Below are positions 43,000 to 51,161 of a stretch of DNA of 52,593 nucleotides, in pieces. Below the pieces are notes generated by a model. The model ran no database searches, was not told where the DNA came from, and was given only the letters and a program-made list of their open reading frames with translations. The stretch is taken from NCBI RefSeq assembly GCF_003967355.1, contig NZ_BIFH01000021.1:38864-91456 (forward strand), read 5' to 3'. Both the position numbers and the translations under genes were made by a program. Each line of letters opens with the position of its first letter. Position 1 is the stretch's first letter. The DNA comes from Embleya hyalina. Lineage in GTDB: Bacteria > Actinomycetota > Actinomycetes > Streptomycetales > Streptomycetaceae.

Positions 43000-43177
43000 G
43001 AACTCTCAACTCCGGATGCCGTGTGGGGTGGTCCAGGCCAATCTAAGGGTCCGTCGACCCGAGCCGGCAGGCGAGGCGGTGAATCTTCCGTCACGGGTGG
43101 CAAAGTTTTCCGGGCGGCGGCGGAACGCCCGGTTTCGGTACGGCTGTTCGGCGTTCTTCCCGGTGGGCGCGCGGAGT

Positions 43178-44050
43178 TCAGCCGCCGGCGCGGGTGCGGA
43201 TCAGCTCGGCGAGGTGGTGCAGGGCGGCGGGGTTGTCGGCGAGGAACAGGTTGGGCTCGACGAGTTCGAGTTCCATCAGCACCGGCGAGCCGTCGTCGGC
43301 CAGGGCCACGTCGACGCGGGCGTAGAGCAGCGGACATGCGCCCGGGACGACGGACAACGCCGCGGCGGCCAGGTCGAGTTCGGCGGTGGTCGGGGTGTGC
43401 CGGGCCAGGCCGGGATGCGGGTGGCGGTCGTTGTCGAGGACGCCGACCTCGGTCAGGACCGGTCCCTTGCGCATCGCGTGGCTGAACATGCCGCCGAGGA
43501 AGACCAGCGCCCGTTCGCCCTCGTCGATCCGGGACAGGTACGGCTGCACCATCGCGGTCTCGCCGCCGGCGTGCAGCGCGGCGATGTGGCGGGCGGCCGC
43601 GTCGTGGTGCTCCGGGGCGTAGCGGGCGCTGTCCCGGGCGCCGGAGGAGACGGCGGGCTTGATCACGAAGTGGCCGCGTTCGGGCAGGGTGGCCCGCTCG
43701 CCGGGGGCGACGAATCGGGTCGGCACCACCGGGACGCCGCGCGCGCAGAGTTCGCGCAGATACCGCTTGTCGGTGTCCCAGCGCACCGGCGCGGCCGGGT
43801 TGTCCAGCCGGGTCACCGCCTCGACCGCGTCCACCCAGGCCAGGTACGACGCCGGCCGCTCGCAGTAGCCCCACGTGGACCGGATCACCACGGCGTCGTA
43901 GGTCGACCAGTCCACGTCGGCGCGATCCCAGGACACCGCCTCGGCGTCGACGCCCCGCGAGCGCAGGGCGGCGACCAGCGGTGGCAGGTCCGCGTCCAGC
44001 CGGAGACCCAGGGCCGAGGTGGCCGCCGCCACGCGGATCGGGACCGACAT
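43178..44050 (-). CDS. ATP-grasp ligase-like protein (glutathione synthetase/DcsG fold)
   Basis: A 290-residue ATP-grasp protein. The N-terminal domain ends in 'VIRSTWGYCERPASYLAWVDAVE' and 'RWDTDKRYLRELCARGVPVVPT'; the grasp has 'GHFVIKPAVSSGARDSARY', and the magnesium-binding end is 'VLMELELVEPNLFL'. This family is common in Streptomyces and includes DcsG of cycloserine biosynthesis. ATG 44050 has GGAGGTACCG. Divergent from the arsM gene. Reaction unknown; forms an amide or ester from an acyl phosphate. Confidence 0.85.
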   Translation of the reverse strand: MSVPIRVAAATSALGLRLDADLPPLVAALRSRGVDAEAVSWDRADVDWSTYDAVVIRSTWGYCERPASYLAWVDAVEAVTRLDNPAAPVRWDTDKRYLRELCARGVPVVPTRFVAPGERATLPERGHFVIKPAVSSGARDSARYAPEHHDAAARHIAALHAGGETAMVQPYLSRIDEGERALVFLGGMFSHAMRKGPVLTEVGVLDNDRHPHPGLARHTPTTAELDLAAAALSVVPGACPLLYARVDVALADDGSPVLMELELVEPNLFLADNPAALHHLAELIRTRAGG

Positions 44051-44234
44051 CGGTACCTCCGGGGGAAGCGGAACGGCCGTGAACGGGTCGGGAAGGCCGA
44101 GTCGGCGGATCACCCGGGCCCGCCCGCGAGCGGGCCGCGTTTCGCGGTGGCCCGGGTTCGCGGACGTGGCTTGTTCGCGTGGGTCGACGGGTGTTGATGA
44201 CCTCCGGGCGAACGATAGCCGTCCATTGGCCGAC

Positions 44235-44253
44235 ATGGTGCGATTGCACCCAT
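44235..44253. promoter_or_regulatory. Imperfect palindrome before arsM (candidate operator)
   Basis: ATGGTGCGATTGCACCCAT is an imperfect inverted repeat (GGTGC-GATT-GCACC core) in the 274-bp divergent region between the ATP-grasp gene and arsM. Position and symmetry fit a regulator site, but no ArsR gene is nearby to bind it. Confidence 0.35.
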
Positions 44254-44324
44254 CGGATACCCCCAGACTGCCACCGCCGGCCGGTCGGGGTCGGGGGCCG
44301 GGACCGTGGATGAGCGAGGAAACC

Positions 44325-45107
44325 GTGGCAGACGAAACCATGGACGATGTGCGTGCCGGGGTGGACGCGACCTATGTGGCGGCGGCGAGCGCCGTGCTGG
44401 CCGGGGGCAGTGTGACCAGCGAATCCTGCTGTGACGGCAGTGGGGTCGGGGTCGGTCGGGGGTTCGGGGCCGGGCGGTATCGCGCGGAGGAACTGGGGTG
44501 GCTGCCCGGGGCGGCGTCGGCCGCGAGCCTGGGGTGTGGCAATCCGGCCGCCGCGGCCGATCTGGTCGAGGGCGAACGGGTGCTCGACCTCGGCTCGGGC
44601 GGCGGCATCGACGTCCTGCTTTCGGCCCGACTGGTGGGGCCCAAGGGGCGGGTGTACGGGCTCGACCTGCTGGACGAGATGCTGGAGTTGGCCGGGGCGA
44701 ACGCGCGGCGCGCCGGGGTGGACAACGTCGAGTTCCTGAAGGGTTCGATCGAGGCGGTGCCGTTGCCGTCCGCGACGGTCGACGTGGTGATCTCGAACTG
44801 TGTGATCAGTCTGGCGGCGGACAAGGGCGCGGTGTTCGCCGAGACGTTCCGGGTGCTGCGCCCCGGCGGCCGGTTCACGGTGTGTGACGTGGTGGCCGGT
44901 GAGGGGCTGACGATCGAGGAGCAGGCCGCGCGCGGGTCGTTCGCCGGATGTCTGGCCGGGGCGTTGGCGGCGAGCGAGTATCGGGCCGGGCTCCGGGCGG
45001 CCGGGTTCATCCGGATCACCGTCGAGCCCTCGCACCAGATCACCGACGGGATGCGGGCGGCGATCATTCGGGCCGACAAGCCGAAGGCGTGCTCCTGCGA
45101 CTGGTGA
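44325..45107 (+). CDS. arsM: Arsenite S-adenosylmethionine methyltransferase
   Basis: A 260-residue ArsM. SAM motif 'VLDLGSGGGIDVLLSAR'. The three arsenic-binding cysteines are in place: Cys71 ('SLGCGNP'), Cys159 ('VISNCVISL') and Cys209 ('SFAGCLAGA'), the last two 50 residues apart as in known ArsM. There is an additional 'SCCDG' pair (Cys35-Cys36) and a 'CSC' end. The start is GTG 44325 with GAGGA; ATG 44310 is an alternative. No arsR, arsB or arsC is in the window. It methylates As(III) to volatile or less retained species. Confidence 0.9.
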   Translation: MADETMDDVRAGVDATYVAAASAVLAGGSVTSESCCDGSGVGVGRGFGAGRYRAEELGWLPGAASAASLGCGNPAAAADLVEGERVLDLGSGGGIDVLLSARLVGPKGRVYGLDLLDEMLELAGANARRAGVDNVEFLKGSIEAVPLPSATVDVVISNCVISLAADKGAVFAETFRVLRPGGRFTVCDVVAGEGLTIEEQAARGSFAGCLAGALAASEYRAGLRAAGFIRITVEPSHQITDGMRAAIIRADKPKACSCDW

Positions 45108-45431
45108 TCCGAGGGTCGGCGGCGGGTGGCGCGCCGTCGACCCCGCCGCCGCCCGGATCGGGGCGGGGCTTCGGCCGTTCGGCGAGGAGGCCGTCGGCCG
45201 GTGGCGGGAGGCGCGGCCGAGGTCGGCGAATGCGGTGGGTGCGGACGCGTGTCGGCGTGGGTCGTCGGCGGCCCCGGCGGCGGCGTCGTCGGGTGGGTGG
45301 GCGCGGGGCGGGATCGTCGGTGGGTCGGCCTTCGGCCGGGACGGAAACCGCCGGCTCGACGTGGCCCCGATGGTGCCGAGGAAGGTTGTCGAGCCGGCGA
45401 TCGTCCGGAGAACCGGGCGGACCCGGGTGGT
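45108..45431. other. Intergenic stretch with a terminator hairpin
   Basis: A 324-bp gene-free stretch between the convergent arsM and the H1-like gene. Near its left end is a 10-bp hairpin (arms 45117-45126 and 45142-45151) placed 10 bp after the arsM stop, a likely terminator. The rest is G-rich and shows nothing recognisable; the frames open across it are GC-bias artefacts. Confidence 0.6.
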
Positions 45432-46289
45432 TCAGGCCGCGGGGCCGGTGAACAGCCCGCGACCGGTCTTGACCGCTCGTCCGGCCTTGACCAGACCCTC
45501 GGTCGAGGTGCGCACGCTCTCCATGCGGCTCTTGGTGGCGACCTCGCCCAGGGCCTCGGTGAGCTGACGCACGTTCATCGGCTCGCCGGTGCCCGCCAAC
45601 AGCGCGGCGATCTCGTCGCGCAGGTGGGAACGGACCGGACGGGCCGCCGGTGCCGCCGCGGGTGCGGGTGCGGGTGCGTCCGTGGCCTTGGCGACCGGGG
45701 TCGCCTTGGCGGCCTTGGTCGCGGTGCCCGCCTTGGCGCCGGCCCGCTTGGTGGCGCTCGGCTTGGTGGTGCTCGGCTTGGCGGTGGTCGCCTTCGCCGT
45801 GGCGCCGGCCTTGGTGCGGGTGGACTTCCTGGCCGCCGGCTTGCCGGCCGGAGCCTTGCGGGCGGAGGCGGACTGTATCCGCGTCTGCTCCGCCACCGCC
45901 GCGACCGCCTGCTTCTTGCGGCGCGGGGCCGGAACGGTCGCCGCCGGGGTCTCCGGAGCGGCCGGTTCGGGCGTTGCCTCGACGACCGGCTCGGGCGAGG
46001 CGGTGGCCTCGGCCTCGGGCGCGGCCTCCACGACGGGTTCGGCCTCGGGCGCGGGTTCGGACGCCGGGGCGACCTCGGCCTCGGCGACCGGCTCCGCCGC
46101 GGCCTCCTCGGCCGGGGCCGGCGCGGTCAGCGGGCGAATCAGCGCCAGCTGTTCCACCGCGCTCAGTCGAGCGGCCAACTGTGCCTCGACCAAGGCCAGT
46201 TCCTCTTGCAGCCGGTCTCGTCGCCCGGCCAGTTCGGTGGCCTCCCTTTCCAATGCAACTCTCAGTTCGTCAACCGACGATGCGACCAT
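45432..46289 (-). CDS. Coiled-coil, histone-H1-like putative nucleoid protein
   Basis: A 285-residue protein with three parts. Residues 1-55 form a coiled coil ('DELRVALEREATELAGRRDRL'). Residues about 60-125 are acidic Ala/Pro/Glu repeats; about 125-215 are Lys/Ala/Thr-rich 'AKATTAKPSTTKPSATK' H1-like repeats. Residues about 220-285 look like a winged helix ('RQLTEALGEVATKSRMESVRTSTEGLVKAGRAV'). Similar layouts recur in streptomycete predicted DNA-binding proteins. ATG 46289. DNA binding is inferred from composition and the C-terminal domain. Confidence 0.75.
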   Translation of the reverse strand: MVASSVDELRVALEREATELAGRRDRLQEELALVEAQLAARLSAVEQLALIRPLTAPAPAEEAAAEPVAEAEVAPASEPAPEAEPVVEAAPEAEATASPEPVVEATPEPAAPETPAATVPAPRRKKQAVAAVAEQTRIQSASARKAPAGKPAARKSTRTKAGATAKATTAKPSTTKPSATKRAGAKAGTATKAAKATPVAKATDAPAPAPAAAPAARPVRSHLRDEIAALLAGTGEPMNVRQLTEALGEVATKSRMESVRTSTEGLVKAGRAVKTGRGLFTGPAA

Positions 46290-46739
46290 CCGGCGACTCC
46301 TTTTCGTGGCTCGGCAATCGGTTCGGGGCAGTCGCGATCCGGCGGACCGGAGCACGTCGCTCCCCTTCGGCGGGCGGGGGCATCCCACCCGCGCCGAGTC
46401 CATGATCGCCCGTTCCGCGCGTGACATGCACCAAAACACGTTTCCGCGTGCGGAATTGCCCGAAGAAAGCTTGGATCGGCCGCTCTGCGTGCGGTGTTGC
46501 GGACGGGTTGTGACATGGGAAACGGGGTTCGGGGGTCCCGGAGCGCTGTCGAGGCCCGGATTCGGCAGTGCCGATGTGGTGTCGGGCCCGGTTTCGGGGT
46601 GGTTTCGGCCGGGCCGATGCGCTCCCCGGCGACGCCGGCTCTCGTCGATGTTGTATTGAAAATGAAAACCATTCCCGATACGGTCGCGGCGGATCGATGC
46701 TCTGCGAGAGAGCCGTCGCGCGGTCGGAGAGGGAGTTCG
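46290..46739. promoter_or_regulatory. Divergent upstream region of the H1-like and ligase genes
   Basis: A 450-bp gene-free stretch. It holds an unusually AT-rich island at 46650-46680 that contains the Zur-box-like element described separately. The leftward promoter of the H1-like gene must also be here, but I see no confident match. The frame open upstream of 46740 shows no family similarity. Confidence 0.6.
46656..46673. promoter_or_regulatory. Candidate Zur (zinc uptake regulator) box
   Basis: TTGAAAATGAAAACCATT matches 14 of 18 positions of an actinobacterial Zur-type box written TTGAAAATGATTTTCATT; the left half is perfect and the right half keeps CATT. It lies 66 bp upstream of the ligase start, in an AT-rich island standing out from GC-rich surroundings. 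The comparison consensus is from memory, and the right arm is degenerate, so this is a candidate only. Confidence 0.5.
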
Positions 46740-48029
46740 GTGGGTCATCTGTTGGTTGTCGAAAGCTGGGTCGGGGCGATGAGCGGATTGTTGCCCCGGG
46801 CCATCCACGAGGCCGGACACGAGTTCACGTTCCTCACCCGGGACCTGCACCACTACCTGCGCGCGACGCCCGGCGCCGCGCCGCATCCGCTGCTGTCCGC
46901 GCGCAACATCGTCACGACGGAGACCAACGACACGACGGAACTGCCGGCCGCGGTCGAACGACTGCACGAGGTGTTCGCGTTCGACGGGGTGTTGTCCGCG
47001 TGCGACTACTACCTGCCGGCCACCGCGCGGATCGCCGCCCGGCTCGGTCTGCCCGCCCCCGCGCCGGACGCGGTGGAGGCGGCCTGCCGCAAGGATCTGA
47101 CCCGACTGCGCCTGGCCGAGGCCGGCGTCCCCGGCCCGCGCTTCGCGCTGTGCGCGGACCGGGCGCAGGCGCGTGCCGCGGCGCGTGAGATCGGCTACCC
47201 CGTCGTGGTCAAGCCGGTGGACCTGTGCGCCGGGATGTTGGTCCGCGTCGTCCACGACGAGGTGGAACTGGCTCGCGCACAGCGGGCCATCACGGATCTC
47301 ACGGTGAACGCGCGCGGACAGCGCCGGGCCTCGGTGGTGCTGATCGAGGAATACCTCACCGGCCCCGAGGTCAGTGTCGAGACGGTCACCCGCGCGGGAC
47401 ACACCCACGTCGTCGGCGTGACCGACAAGAGCCTGGGCGCCGAGCCGACGTTCGTCGAGACCGGACACATGTTCCCGGCCGCCCTGGACCCGGACCGCAC
47501 GCGGGCCGCCGCGGACACCGCCGTACGCGCGGTCGAGGCGCTGGGCCTGGACCACGTCGTGGCGCACACCGAGATTCGACTCACCCCCGACGGGCCGCGA
47601 ACGATCGAGGTCAACCCCAGGCCGGCGGGCAATCGCATCACCGAACTGGTTCGGCACGTCACCGGCGTCGACCTGGTCGTGGCCTGCGTGGACGTCGCGC
47701 TGGGCCGGCGTCCCGACCTGGCCGTGCGCGAGACCGGCGTCCGCAGTGCGGCCATCGGCCTGCTGCTGCCCGACGAACGCGACCTGTCGGCGGACGGGAC
47801 GGGCACACTCGCCGGCATCGACGGCGCCGACGCGGTACGCGCCGAGCCGGGCGTGGTCGAGCTGACCCTGGCCGAACCGGGGCGGTCGGTACGGGCCGCG
47901 ACCAGCAACAACGAGTATCTGGGCCACGTGCTGACCGCCTCCCGGGGCGCCGGCGCGCGGGAGTCGGCCGAGCGCATGCTGGGCCGGCTGCGCCCCCGCT
48001 ACGCGGCCGTGTCGGCGGTGACCGGGTGA
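46740..48029 (+). CDS. ATP-grasp enzyme, L-amino acid ligase (BacD/LAL) type
   Basis: A 429-residue carboxylate-amine ligase. The opening 'HLLVVESWVGAMSGLLPRAI' is a Rossmann-like pre-grasp domain; the grasp contains 'YPVVVKPVDLCAGMLVRVV', 'EEYLTGPEVSVETVT' and the Mg-binding 'HTEIRLTPDGPRTIEVNPRPAGNRI'. 'TDKSLGAEPTFVETGHMFPA' resembles the block around the substrate site of L-amino acid alpha-ligases such as BacD. GTG 46740 follows GGAGAGGGAG. First gene of a five-plus-gene coupled operon. It probably joins two amino acids through an acyl phosphate. Confidence 0.85.
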   Translation: MGHLLVVESWVGAMSGLLPRAIHEAGHEFTFLTRDLHHYLRATPGAAPHPLLSARNIVTTETNDTTELPAAVERLHEVFAFDGVLSACDYYLPATARIAARLGLPAPAPDAVEAACRKDLTRLRLAEAGVPGPRFALCADRAQARAAAREIGYPVVVKPVDLCAGMLVRVVHDEVELARAQRAITDLTVNARGQRRASVVLIEEYLTGPEVSVETVTRAGHTHVVGVTDKSLGAEPTFVETGHMFPAALDPDRTRAAADTAVRAVEALGLDHVVAHTEIRLTPDGPRTIEVNPRPAGNRITELVRHVTGVDLVVACVDVALGRRPDLAVRETGVRSAAIGLLLPDERDLSADGTGTLAGIDGADAVRAEPGVVELTLAEPGRSVRAATSNNEYLGHVLTASRGAGARESAERMLGRLRPRYAAVSAVTG

Positions 48030-48940
48030 GCCGGCCGCGATTCGCACCCGAGGCCCCGGGCGCCCTCGACGAACTGCTCGTCCGGGTCCGCGCCGGGGAG
48101 TTCGGGGCCGACCCGAACCAGGAGCGGGTGAGCACCGCCTTCCGCACCGTGCAGGCCGTCCGGCACGCGGAACGCACCACCGGCTACCGCAACGAGGTGC
48201 TGAGCGTGCGGCTGGGCGCGGCGGTCGGCTCGTGCGCCGCCGAACCGGGCACGCTGCCCGCCGAGACCATCGACGACTGCGTCGGGGCCCGCGTCGCCGA
48301 CCTGCTGGCGCATCCGCTCGCGCCGGTCCGGATCGCCGCCCTGGACGCCTACCTGATGCGAGCCCGCCCGCACGGCCCCGAGCACGGTGCCAGGGCGTAC
48401 CCGTTGCCGGCGGGGAGTTCGCTGACCAAGTCCCGCGCCCGGGCCCGCGCCGTGATCGACCTGCTGCCGGCGGCGCGGATACGCACCGTGCTGGTCGTGG
48501 GCGTGGTCAACTCGCTGTTGGAGCGGCTGCACACGCTCGGGATCGGCTGCGTGCCGTGCGACTTCGCGGGTGGGCGCACCGAATGGGGCGAGCCGATCCG
48601 CCGCGACGCCGAGGCCGAACTGGACCGCTGCGACGCGATTCTGGCCTCCGGCATGACGCTGGGCAACGACACCTTCGAACCGCTGCGCGCACACGCCGCG
48701 AGCACCGGCAAGCCGCTGGTGATGTTCGCCCAGACCGGCAGCGCGATCCTGCCGCACTTCGTCGGCTCGGGGGTGAGCGCGGTATGCGCCGAGCCCTATC
48801 CGTTCTTCTGGCTGGACGGCGGACCCGGTGTGGTCCATCGCTACGGCGGGCCGAGTGCCGCGCACCGACCCGCAGACCCGGGCGCGGCGCGCCGATCCGA
48901 AGGCACGAGCGCGGCGCGCCGATCCGGAGGTGCCGCGTGA
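48026..48940 (+). CDS. DUF4213/DUF364 putative heavy-metal-chelation protein
   Basis: A 304-residue protein with an N-terminal DUF4213-like half ('ERTTGYRNEVLSVRLGAAVGS') and a C-terminal Rossmann-like DUF364 half ('RTVLVVGVVNSLLERLHTLG' and 'DAILASGMTLGNDTFEPL'). PF04016/DUF364 is annotated as putative heavy-metal chelation. GTG 48026 overlaps the ligase stop (GTGA), and its own stop overlaps the next gene, so all three are coupled. The last 25 residues are low-complexity ('SAARRSGG'). Biochemical role unproven. Confidence 0.75.
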   Translation: MSRPRFAPEAPGALDELLVRVRAGEFGADPNQERVSTAFRTVQAVRHAERTTGYRNEVLSVRLGAAVGSCAAEPGTLPAETIDDCVGARVADLLAHPLAPVRIAALDAYLMRARPHGPEHGARAYPLPAGSSLTKSRARARAVIDLLPAARIRTVLVVGVVNSLLERLHTLGIGCVPCDFAGGRTEWGEPIRRDAEAELDRCDAILASGMTLGNDTFEPLRAHAASTGKPLVMFAQTGSAILPHFVGSGVSAVCAEPYPFFWLDGGPGVVHRYGGPSAAHRPADPGAARRSEGTSAARRSGGAA

Positions 48941-50112
48941 GCACCGTCCCGCCGCCGCGTGCCGCCGACTCGACCGGTGCCAATCCCGACCTGCTGTCCC
49001 TGCTCGGCCGCACCCCCGTGGTCCGTGTCGGCACCGAACTGCCCTGCGCGCACCCGGGATTCTGGGCCAAGCTCGAATACCTGAGCGCGGGCGGCATGAA
49101 GGCCCGGGCCGCCGTATCGATGTTGCGCGGCGCCCGCCGACGCGGCGAACTGCGCCCCGGCGCGCTCGTGGTCGAGTCCACCTCGGGCACCCTGGGCATC
49201 GGTCTGGCCTTCGCCGGACAGGCCCTCGGTCATCCGGTCCGGCTCGTCGGCGACCGCGAACTCGAACCGTCCATGCGGCAGTTGTTGCGCGCGCACGGCG
49301 CCGAACTGGACCTGGTGGAACAGCCGGCGGCGGTCGGCGGCTGGCAGGCCGCCCGGCTCGCCCGGCTGCGCGAGATCCTGCGCGGCACCCCCGGCGCCTA
49401 TTGGCCGGATCAGTACAACAACCCCGACAACCCGGCGGGCTACGCGTCGATGGCGGCCGAACTCGCCGACCAGCTCGACCACGTGGACATCCTGGTGTGC
49501 AGCGTGGGAACCGGCGGGCACAGCGCCGGACTGATCGGGCCGCTGCGCCGGCGCTGGCCGGCGCTGACCGTGATCGGCGTCGACTCGGTCGGCTCGACCA
49601 TCTTCGGCCAGCCCGCCCGACCCCGCCTGATGCGCGGGCTCGGCAGCAGCATCCGGCCGCGCAACGTCGCCCACCACGCGTTCGACGAGGTGCACTGGGT
49701 CGGCCCGGCCGCCGCCGTCGACGCATGCCGTCGGCTGGCCCGGGGCAGCTTCGTCAGCGGCGGCTGGAGCACCGGCGCGGTGGCCCTGGTCGCCGCGTGG
49801 GCGGCCCGTGTCCACCCGGGCACCACCGTGGCCACCATCTTCCCGGACGGCCCGCACCGGTACCTGGGCACCGTCTACGACGACGCCTTCTGCGCCGCGC
49901 ACGGCCTGGCCGGCGCCCGCGTGCCCACCCACCCGGTGGAGATCCTGGACCCCGGGATCGTCGAGGTCGGCGGCTGGGCGCGCTGCCGGACGGCCGCGCG
50001 CCCGCCGGGCGTCCCGGGGCCTTCGGCGCGGGAACACGCGCCCGCGTGCGCCGCTGCGCCCGTGCCCCGCGTCGCCGGCGCGCCCGAGACCTCCATACCG
50101 GGGTCCGCATGA
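48937..50112 (+). CDS. PLP-dependent cysteine-synthase-like enzyme (SbnA group)
   Basis: A 391-residue fold-type II PLP enzyme. The Schiff-base lysine is Lys55 in 'LSAGGMKARAAV'; the phosphate/substrate loop is 'VESTSGTLGIGLAFAGQALG'; the PLP-phosphate turn is 'CSVGTGGHSAGLIGP'. It differs from true CysK in both loops (usual 'S-G-N-T-G'). Relatives make beta-substituted alanines such as 2,3-diaminopropionate precursors (SbnA). GTGA overlap with the upstream gene. The C-terminal ~55 residues are Pro/Ala-rich and probably disordered. Confidence 0.83.
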   Translation: MSTVPPPRAADSTGANPDLLSLLGRTPVVRVGTELPCAHPGFWAKLEYLSAGGMKARAAVSMLRGARRRGELRPGALVVESTSGTLGIGLAFAGQALGHPVRLVGDRELEPSMRQLLRAHGAELDLVEQPAAVGGWQAARLARLREILRGTPGAYWPDQYNNPDNPAGYASMAAELADQLDHVDILVCSVGTGGHSAGLIGPLRRRWPALTVIGVDSVGSTIFGQPARPRLMRGLGSSIRPRNVAHHAFDEVHWVGPAAAVDACRRLARGSFVSGGWSTGAVALVAAWAARVHPGTTVATIFPDGPHRYLGTVYDDAFCAAHGLAGARVPTHPVEILDPGIVEVGGWARCRTAARPPGVPGPSAREHAPACAAAPVPRVAGAPETSIPGSA

Positions 50113-51161
50113 GGCTCACGTGGCAGACGACCCGGCTCGAACTGGGTGAGCCGTTGCGCATTTCGCGGTCGGTGATGGCCGGGCGCGATGCCGTCTGGGT
50201 GTGTGTCGAGCACGAAGGGACGCGCGGGTGGGGTGAGGCGCTGGGCAGCGCTCGGCTGGGGCTGGCGGCCGATGACATCGGGGCGGCGCTGGCGCGGGCG
50301 GCTCGGCCGTGGCTGGGGCGGTTCGGCGAACCGGAGAGCGCTTCGGAGGAGTTGGCGGGCATCGGACCGAGCGGGCTGCCGCTCGGGGTGCGGGCCGCGC
50401 TCGACGCGGCGCTGCTCGACCTGGTGGGCAAACGCGCCGGACGGCCCGTACATCGGCTGCTGGGCGCCGAACGGGCGCCCGCCGCGGTGACCGCCCGGAC
50501 CATCGGGCTCGGCGGGATCGAGCACGCGGCCGATGCGGCGACGCGGCTGGCCGCACTCGGGTTCACCGTGCTCAAGGTGAAGGCCGGTGCGCCCGATCCG
50601 GCGCACGATCTGGCCAGGGTCGCGGCGGTGCGCGACGCGGCGCCGGACGCCCGGATGTTGCTCGATCCCAACGGCGCGTGGAGCGAGGCGCGGACCATGG
50701 AACTGCTGCCGCGATTCGCCCTGCTCGGGGTCGAGGCGGTGGAGCAGCCGATCGCCGCCGGGCGACCCGATGTGCTGGCTCGGATCGCTCGGCACGCGCC
50801 GATTCCGGTGATCGCCGACGAGGACGCGGTCACCCGCGAGGACGTACTGCGACTGGCGGGACGGATTCCCGGGGTCAACCTCAAACTCGCCGAATGTGGC
50901 GGTGCGCGTGCGGCGTCGCGGATCGTCGAGGATCTGCGCGGCAGCGGTACCGAGATCATGTTCGGCTGCCTGACCGGCAGTTCGCTCGGCATCGCGCCCG
51001 CCGTACACCTCGTCGACCGGGCCCGCTGGGTCGACCTGGACGGGCATCTGCTGCTCGCGCGCGATCCGTGGACCGGCATCGGCGGTACCGCCGGCACGGT
51101 GCGCGCCGCCGAACACACCCCCGGGCTGGGCGTACGGCGCACGATCGGGGCCGGCCGATGA
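50109..51161 (+). CDS. Dipeptide-epimerase-type enolase-superfamily enzyme
   Basis: A 350-residue muconate-lactonizing subgroup enzyme. Catalytic Lys are Lys158 in 'VLKVKAG' and Lys259 in 'NLKLAECGG'; Mg ligands are Asp186 ('LLDPNGAW'), Glu212 ('AVEQPI') and Asp237 ('IADEDAV'). This is the set found in L-Ala-D/L-Glu and other dipeptide epimerases. ATG 50109 overlaps the upstream stop. With a putative amino acid ligase in the same operon it probably epimerises one residue of the dipeptide product; o-succinylbenzoate synthase activity is the main alternative. Confidence 0.86.
   Translation: MRLTWQTTRLELGEPLRISRSVMAGRDAVWVCVEHEGTRGWGEALGSARLGLAADDIGAALARAARPWLGRFGEPESASEELAGIGPSGLPLGVRAALDAALLDLVGKRAGRPVHRLLGAERAPAAVTARTIGLGGIEHAADAATRLAALGFTVLKVKAGAPDPAHDLARVAAVRDAAPDARMLLDPNGAWSEARTMELLPRFALLGVEAVEQPIAAGRPDVLARIARHAPIPVIADEDAVTREDVLRLAGRIPGVNLKLAECGGARAASRIVEDLRGSGTEIMFGCLTGSSLGIAPAVHLVDRARWVDLDGHLLLARDPWTGIGGTAGTVRAAEHTPGLGVRRTIGAGR

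Noticed and set aside
44019-44309. N-terminal extension of the arsM frame
   Set aside because: It has no ArsM similarity and would overlap the divergent ATP-grasp start; the GAGGA-preceded GTG 44325 fits the family length.
45126-46424. Rightward 432-codon frame rich in Gly/Arg/Leu
   Set aside because: Antisense of the H1-like gene, low-complexity, no plausible start or domain.
46656-46673. Reading the AT-rich element as an iron (DmdR/IdeR) box
   Set aside because: It lacks the TTAGGTTAGGCTAACCTAA-like pattern; the TGAAAATGA half fits Zur-type sites better.
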